Of a DNA stretch of 64,000 nt, positions 60,220 to 64,000 are shown one piece after another; position 1 is the first letter of the stretch, and each line of letters begins with the position of its first letter. The notes beneath the pieces are model-generated. The model did no database searches and had not been told where the DNA came from. It saw only the letters and a program-made list of their open reading frames with translations. The position numbers and the translations under genes are program-made. This DNA comes from Acidobacteriota bacterium (GTDB lineage: Bacteria > Acidobacteriota > Holophagae > Acanthopleuribacterales > Acanthopleuribacteraceae). Where the stretch lies: NCBI GenBank assembly GCA_020439745.1, contig JAGQSC010000036.1, positions 210,613-274,612 on the forward strand. The letters run 5' to 3'.

Positions 60220-62022
60220 ATGGAAGAAAACACCCAACAGGTACCACAGCCAAAACAAAGACCGCCTCGTAAAAGCATGGTTCTGCCACTGTTGTTGATG
60301 GGTGTCTTTCTTTTTGTGATCATTGGTGTTGTCGGTGTGGTGGTTCTTTTCTTTTCAGTCGGTTCGGGGCCTAAAGCTGTAAAAGCTTCCAAGGATTCCG
60401 TCATTGAAATCCGAGTGGATGCGAGCCTTAGCGAGTATCAGCCGCCTGCAGGGTTGGAACTTCTATTTCAAGAAAACAGGCTGTTTCTCCATGACGTTTT
60501 GGATCTCCTGAAGAAAGCCGCTGATGATGATAAGGTTCGAGGCGTGCTCCTACGCGTTGAACCCACATCGCTCGGCTGGGCTCAAGCTCAAGAGTTGAGG
60601 GATGCCCTTGAGCGTTTCAATCAGAGCGGCAAATGGAGCTTGGCGACGGGCGAGATTTGGACAGAGAAAGAAATCTTCATCGCCACCGCATGTAGCGAAG
60701 TTTATGCAGCCCCTGAGTCCATTTTCATGCTCGACGGTTTGATGTCACGTACCACCTTCTTCAAAGACGCTCTAGATTGGGCTGGCATTCAAGTCGATGT
60801 AGCGGCGTATAAGGAGTATAAGAATTTTGCCGACCCTTATCGCTATTCGGAAATGAGTCGTTCTCATCGTGAAGCAATTGAGGTGTTGATGCAAGGCATC
60901 AACAAGGAGTTCATAGCACAGGTTTCGCAGTCAAGGAATATTGACGGCACGGTACTTGAGGCCGCATTGGCTAAGTCAATTGCTTCTGCCGCTGAAGCTG
61001 AAGAGGTGGGACTCATTGATGGACGCCGCTACTTCGATGAAGTGGAAACGACAATCAAGGAACACCTTGGAACGGATGATCCGCCAAAGATTCTGCGGGC
61101 CAATCGCTATTACGTTCCACAACGACGAAATGTCAGTGGCCGCAATCAAGTGGCGGTCATCATGGCCTCTGGCGGTATTCAGTCAGGGGGTCAGGAACGG
61201 GGTGCTTTCGGCGACCCCATAATCAGCTCGGACGTGTTCGTGCGCCACCTAAGGGCAGCTCGGGATGACGAACGCATCAAAGCCATTGTGGTGCGCATTG
61301 ATTCACCGGGCGGCTCCGCATTGGCCAGCGATGTCATGTGGCGTGAAATCAGACTTGTATCTCAGGCCGGCAAACCCGTGGTCGCTTCTATGGGCACCGT
61401 TGCGGCCTCCGGTGGCTATTACATGGCTATGGGTTGTGACGAAATTTATGCGCTGCCGACCACCATTACGGGCTCCATTGGTGTCATCAGTATGCGCATC
61501 GGCATGGAAGAGCTGTACAAGAACCTGAAACTCAACGTGGAAGTTGTGAAAACCGCGCCACTTGCCGATTTTTATGATCCTTATCGAGCGCTCAGTGACC
61601 AGGAACGCCAAACCTTCTTGAATCGAACGGCTGAGTTTTACGATTCCTTTGTGCAAAAGGCAGCAGAATCTCGAGGCGTTCCTGTGGATGAATTCGAAAC
61701 CCATGCAAGAGGGCGCGTTTGGACGGGAGCAGATGCTGTGCGATTGGGGTTGATCGATAAGTTGGGTGGACTGCAGCAGGCCATTGAAAGGGCCGCCGAA
61801 TTGGCAGGCATGGAAGCGGGTTATCGGGTGCGCACCTTTCCCGAAGAGCGTGATTTTTGGGACATGATGCAGGACCCGGACCTTGTCGAAAGCCATCAGG
61901 CCCAAACGGTTGGCCAGAACCTTCTACCTCATTACAGTCGATTGCTTTTTGATTTGATGCATACCAATGAGTCCAAAGGATTGCCTGTGGCCCTGATGCC
62001 CTACGAAATAGTCATTGAATGA
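60220..62022 (+). CDS. sppA: Signal peptide peptidase SppA (67K type)
   Basis: The 600 residues begin with a basic N-terminus and one membrane helix (about 20-46). Two tandem S49 half-domains follow. The Lys of the dyad is probably Lys198 (AAYKEYKNF) in the first half and the nucleophile Ser397 (MGTVAASGGYY) in the second, as in E. coli SppA. It degrades leftover signal peptides at the membrane. It directly precedes the exosortase gene. GAGGAG stands before the ATG. Confidence 0.93.
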   Translation: MEENTQQVPQPKQRPPRKSMVLPLLLMGVFLFVIIGVVGVVVLFFSVGSGPKAVKASKDSVIEIRVDASLSEYQPPAGLELLFQENRLFLHDVLDLLKKAADDDKVRGVLLRVEPTSLGWAQAQELRDALERFNQSGKWSLATGEIWTEKEIFIATACSEVYAAPESIFMLDGLMSRTTFFKDALDWAGIQVDVAAYKEYKNFADPYRYSEMSRSHREAIEVLMQGINKEFIAQVSQSRNIDGTVLEAALAKSIASAAEAEEVGLIDGRRYFDEVETTIKEHLGTDDPPKILRANRYYVPQRRNVSGRNQVAVIMASGGIQSGGQERGAFGDPIISSDVFVRHLRAARDDERIKAIVVRIDSPGGSALASDVMWREIRLVSQAGKPVVASMGTVAASGGYYMAMGCDEIYALPTTITGSIGVISMRIGMEELYKNLKLNVEVVKTAPLADFYDPYRALSDQERQTFLNRTAEFYDSFVQKAAESRGVPVDEFETHARGRVWTGADAVRLGLIDKLGGLQQAIERAAELAGMEAGYRVRTFPEERDFWDMMQDPDLVESHQAQTVGQNLLPHYSRLLFDLMHTNESKGLPVALMPYEIVIE

Positions 62023-62037
62023 GGTGAGCAGCAATTT

Positions 62038-62619
62038 ATGATTGAACAGAAAGACACTGCGAACAGGCTACAAAACTTCGCCCGAGAATACCGGCCGGAG
62101 ATCCGTTTTGTGCTGATTTTCCTCGTGATTGTAGGCCTGGGGTTCAAACTGGTCTACAACAAAACCGTGGCTGACCATGTGATTGTGCCAATTACAGAGC
62201 TCGAGACACTCGTTGCGAGTAAGATCCTGAATTTGTCATTTGTGGGTTACCCCAATCGACAAAAAGGGACGGTCCTGTCGGGTACCGGAGGCAACCCCTT
62301 TCGTATGGAAGTGCGAAATAACTGCAACGGCGTCTACGAATCGATTGTCTTCTTGGCAGCGTTTATTGCCATTCAGATTCCCTGGCGGAGAAAAATCGGT
62401 TGGGTTTCGTTTGGTTTTTTTCTCTTCCATTTGGTCAACGAAGCGCGACTGGTGAGTCTATTCATTATTGGCTCTTCCTATTCAACGCAGACATTTGACT
62501 TTTTTCACGAGACGTTCTGGCAGTACACATTGGTGATTGTCACGCTGGGGATCTTTTTATTTTGTGCCAATCGCGTGACCAAGATGGAGCGACCAGCACC
62601 GGTCAAGGAAGCGGCATGA
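62038..62619 (+). CDS. xrtH: Exosortase H-type transpeptidase
   Basis: The 193 residues form a small exosortase/archaeosortase with six or so helices. The catalytic triad positions are clear: Cys96 (NNCNGVYES), Arg137 (NEARLVSL) and His157 (FFHETFWQY). Exosortases cut C-terminal sorting tags (PEP-CTERM-like) at the membrane. The short form and the adjacent accessory membrane protein fit the XrtH type. No protein in the window has a matching IPTL-type tag. It lies 15 bases after sppA. Confidence 0.82.
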   Translation: MIEQKDTANRLQNFAREYRPEIRFVLIFLVIVGLGFKLVYNKTVADHVIVPITELETLVASKILNLSFVGYPNRQKGTVLSGTGGNPFRMEVRNNCNGVYESIVFLAAFIAIQIPWRRKIGWVSFGFFLFHLVNEARLVSLFIIGSSYSTQTFDFFHETFWQYTLVIVTLGIFLFCANRVTKMERPAPVKEAA

Positions 62620-63197
62620 GCCGCATTGAGTACAGCGATCTAACTCAATCGGTACTCAAGCGCCTTTTTCTTTTTGGGCTACCTGCCGGTGTAGGCGCGG
62701 CTTTGTTTTGGTATTTTGGTGGGATGCGTTACTGGGGATACCTGGTCGTAACCCTTGCCAAGCTATTGGGGTTTTGGACCACGGTTCAATTTGATGGGCG
62801 CGACCTCATCTACCAAGTGACACTAGAAATGGGTGGCACCAGCTTCATTGCCTTCAAAATGAATCAATTCAATCTATCGTTCCTCGAGGTGATGACTTTG
62901 TTGGGGGCATGGCGTCACCGCAGTGTCAAAGCAGGTTTTAGGTTGGCCGGCTGGAGCGTTCTTATCTTACTTGGTTACCAGGCAATTGCTTTCTTGGCCC
63001 ACTGTCATGCCGTGGAGATTGGTCCGGACTTTGCCAATAGCCAACACATCATGTGGGAATCGTCGTGGTGGTATGTGTTCATGAAGAACGTAGCTGCCTT
63101 TCAAACCTTCATTCTTCGTTATTGGGCCGGGTTCCCTGTGTTTGCGCTGGCCTTGTTGGCAAATACCTTGACGACTGGTAAGCCAAAGACCAAATGA
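62616..63197 (+). CDS. Exosortase H-associated membrane protein
   Basis: The start at 62616 overlaps the exosortase stop (ATGA). The 193 residues carry about four hydrophobic segments (LFGLPAGVGAALFWYFGG, RYWGYLVVTLAKLLGF, WSVLILLGYQAIAFLAH and FILRYWAGFPVFALALLAN) without enzymatic motifs. Its position and topology match the membrane protein that regularly accompanies XrtH. It probably helps the sorting enzyme, but this is inferred from context. Confidence 0.65.
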   Translation: MSRIEYSDLTQSVLKRLFLFGLPAGVGAALFWYFGGMRYWGYLVVTLAKLLGFWTTVQFDGRDLIYQVTLEMGGTSFIAFKMNQFNLSFLEVMTLLGAWRHRSVKAGFRLAGWSVLILLGYQAIAFLAHCHAVEIGPDFANSQHIMWESSWWYVFMKNVAAFQTFILRYWAGFPVFALALLANTLTTGKPKTK

Positions 63198-63793
63198 TGG
63201 GCAACCGCCAGGCATTGTTGGTGGACAGCTACGACTCGTTTACGTTCAATCTTGTGCAGGCCCTTCAAAGGTGTGGCTGGGTTCCTGCGGTCATACATGC
63301 GGACGAGGACCTAGTCACCCCTTATCGCTCTTTGAATCCTCAACTGATCGTGATTGGCCCAGGCCCAAGTCGCCCCTATCGAGACTCAACGGTCGACCGA
63401 TTCCTGCGAAGTCTTCCTCCAAGCCAACCTGTATTTGGGCTTTGTCTGGGGATGCAAGCCATGGCAGTGGCTGCCGATGGTGCGGTCATTAGGGCACCGT
63501 ACCCCATGCATGGCAAAATATCCCTGGTAAGTCACAACGGCATTGACCTATTCAGCGGTATCCCCAATCCAGCAAGAATGGTGCGCTACCACTCGTTGGT
63601 GATCGATGAATCGCGGTTGCCCAAGAATATTGAAGTCACTGCGCGCAGTCTGGATGACCAGTTGCCAATGGCCATCAGCTTTCGCGATCGCGCTTGGCGC
63701 GGGGTTCAATTCCACCCTGAGTCCATTGCAAGTGAGAACGGCATGCAAATCATTGAAAATGCGTTGGTTATGAGTTGCTCTAAAAAAAATTGA
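63194..63793 (+). CDS. pabA: Anthranilate/para-aminobenzoate synthase glutamine amidotransferase subunit
   Basis: This class I glutamine amidotransferase of about 199 residues supplies ammonia to chorismate-dependent synthases. It shows LLVDSYDSFTFNLVQAL, IGPGPSRPY, the nucleophile Cys84 in FGLCLGMQ, and His174 with Glu176 in VQFHPES. The PabA/TrpG branch is clear, but which product it serves cannot be decided because the partner chorismate-binding subunit is not in the window. Its ATG overlaps the stop of the gene before. Confidence 0.87.
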   Translation: MMGNRQALLVDSYDSFTFNLVQALQRCGWVPAVIHADEDLVTPYRSLNPQLIVIGPGPSRPYRDSTVDRFLRSLPPSQPVFGLCLGMQAMAVAADGAVIRAPYPMHGKISLVSHNGIDLFSGIPNPARMVRYHSLVIDESRLPKNIEVTARSLDDQLPMAISFRDRAWRGVQFHPESIASENGMQIIENALVMSCSKKN

Positions 63794-63814
63794 GCAAACC
63801 GATCAACTTCCTGA

Positions 63815-63843
63815 TTGACACCCATATACCCTTTTGCTAGAGT
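63815..63843 (+). promoter_or_regulatory. Ribosomal RNA operon promoter
   Basis: A perfect TTGACA (63815-63820), a 17-base spacer and TAGAGT (63838-63843, four of six to TATAAT) stand about 120 bases before the 16S start. A purine-rich leader with short GAG repeats follows. Confidence 0.65.
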
Positions 63844-63964
63844 TACGACCTTGTCGGCGGTCATTAAGACTGGCCGGGTTCGTTGACAGATGGAGAAGGT
63901 GAGAGAAGACTCAAACGGGTTGAAGTTTGAGATCGAGAGTGAAAGTCTAGCGTAAGCTAGGAAT

Positions 63965-64000
63965 CAACATGAGAGTTTGATCCTGGCTCAGAATGAACGC
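63965..64000 (+). rRNA. rrs: 16S ribosomal RNA, 5' end only
   Basis: AGAGTTTGATCCTGGCTCAG at 63972 is the universal 16S 5' region (the 27F site), followed by AATGAACGC. The mature 5' end is placed seven bases before by comparison with E. coli. The gene is cut by the window edge. Confidence 0.95.

Noticed and set aside
63775..63797. TTGCTC/GAGCAA inverted repeat after pabA as terminator
   Set aside because: Six-base arms with an A-rich 11-base loop and no U tract; too weak to call.
63883..63911. Second TTGACA as a possible P2 promoter of the rRNA operon
   Set aside because: The hexamer 17 bases downstream (AAGACT) is a poor -10, so only the upstream promoter is annotated.

Overview
The window is 64 kb of a bacterial chromosome of moderate GC, with dense genes, many TTG and GTG starts and many ATGA/GTGA/TTGA stop-start overlaps. 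The content suggests a Gram-negative, predatory or surface-living lineage of the Acidobacteriota (or a close relative). It has large secreted beta-propeller, phospholipase-D and metallocarboxypeptidase proteins, a Ser/Thr kinase with a TolB-like sensor half, a CHAT/TPR protein beside a sigma/anti-sigma pair, a FrzS-like pseudoreceiver coiled-coil protein, an exosortase H module, and a small TM2-like protein beside rpsR. This assignment is inference; the 16S gene that begins at the right edge would settle it.

Layout. (1) 1-1403: a leftward SOS cassette, lexA-imuA-(imuB), with a perfect inverted-repeat operator touching the lexA start codon. (2) 1425-8145: membrane and transport genes, including a frameshifted Ca2+/Na+ exchanger, DUF2231, a membrane-anchored LuxR-type regulator followed by a Rieske oxygenase and an amino-acid permease, DUF3667, a ceramidase-like protein and RadC. 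(3) 8142-16207: a secretome block with a lamin-tail/four-HKD phospholipase D, an alpha/beta hydrolase fused to an RraB-like domain, a secreted thioredoxin-fold protein and a seven-bladed propeller. (4) 16252-23079: a kinase with a broken 3' end, a CHAT-TPR protein, and a convergent sigma factor/anti-sigma pair. (5) 23391-42816: an acyltransferase, a second propeller sharing its C-terminal tail with the first, a leftward rlmI-cupin-rapA-membrane protein operon, a rightward YafK/CpcT/cysK group, a SIMPL protein, a carboxypeptidase, a second DUF3667 protein, fhs, hydrolases and a CysQ-like phosphatase.

(6) 42937-64000: the core region. tRNA-Ser and the SRP RNA are followed by dnaX-ybaB-recR, where dnaX carries an A10 slippery run separating a short product from the full tau reading frame. 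Next come the FrzS-like gene, RNase P RNA, and aroB-TPR-LolB-like-ispE, then tRNA-Gln, prs, rplY, pth and hppA. A leader hairpin precedes rpsF-rpsR, followed by a TM2-like protein, a 62-residue protein, trmFO, sppA, the exosortase H pair and a glutamine amidotransferase. The window ends at the first bases of a 16S rRNA gene with a clear promoter.

The observations most worth following are the dnaX frameshift site, the kinase/CHAT/sigma/anti-sigma neighbourhood, the hydrolase-RraB fusion, the shared C-terminal tail of two secreted propellers, and apparent CTG and ATT start codons for two genes.
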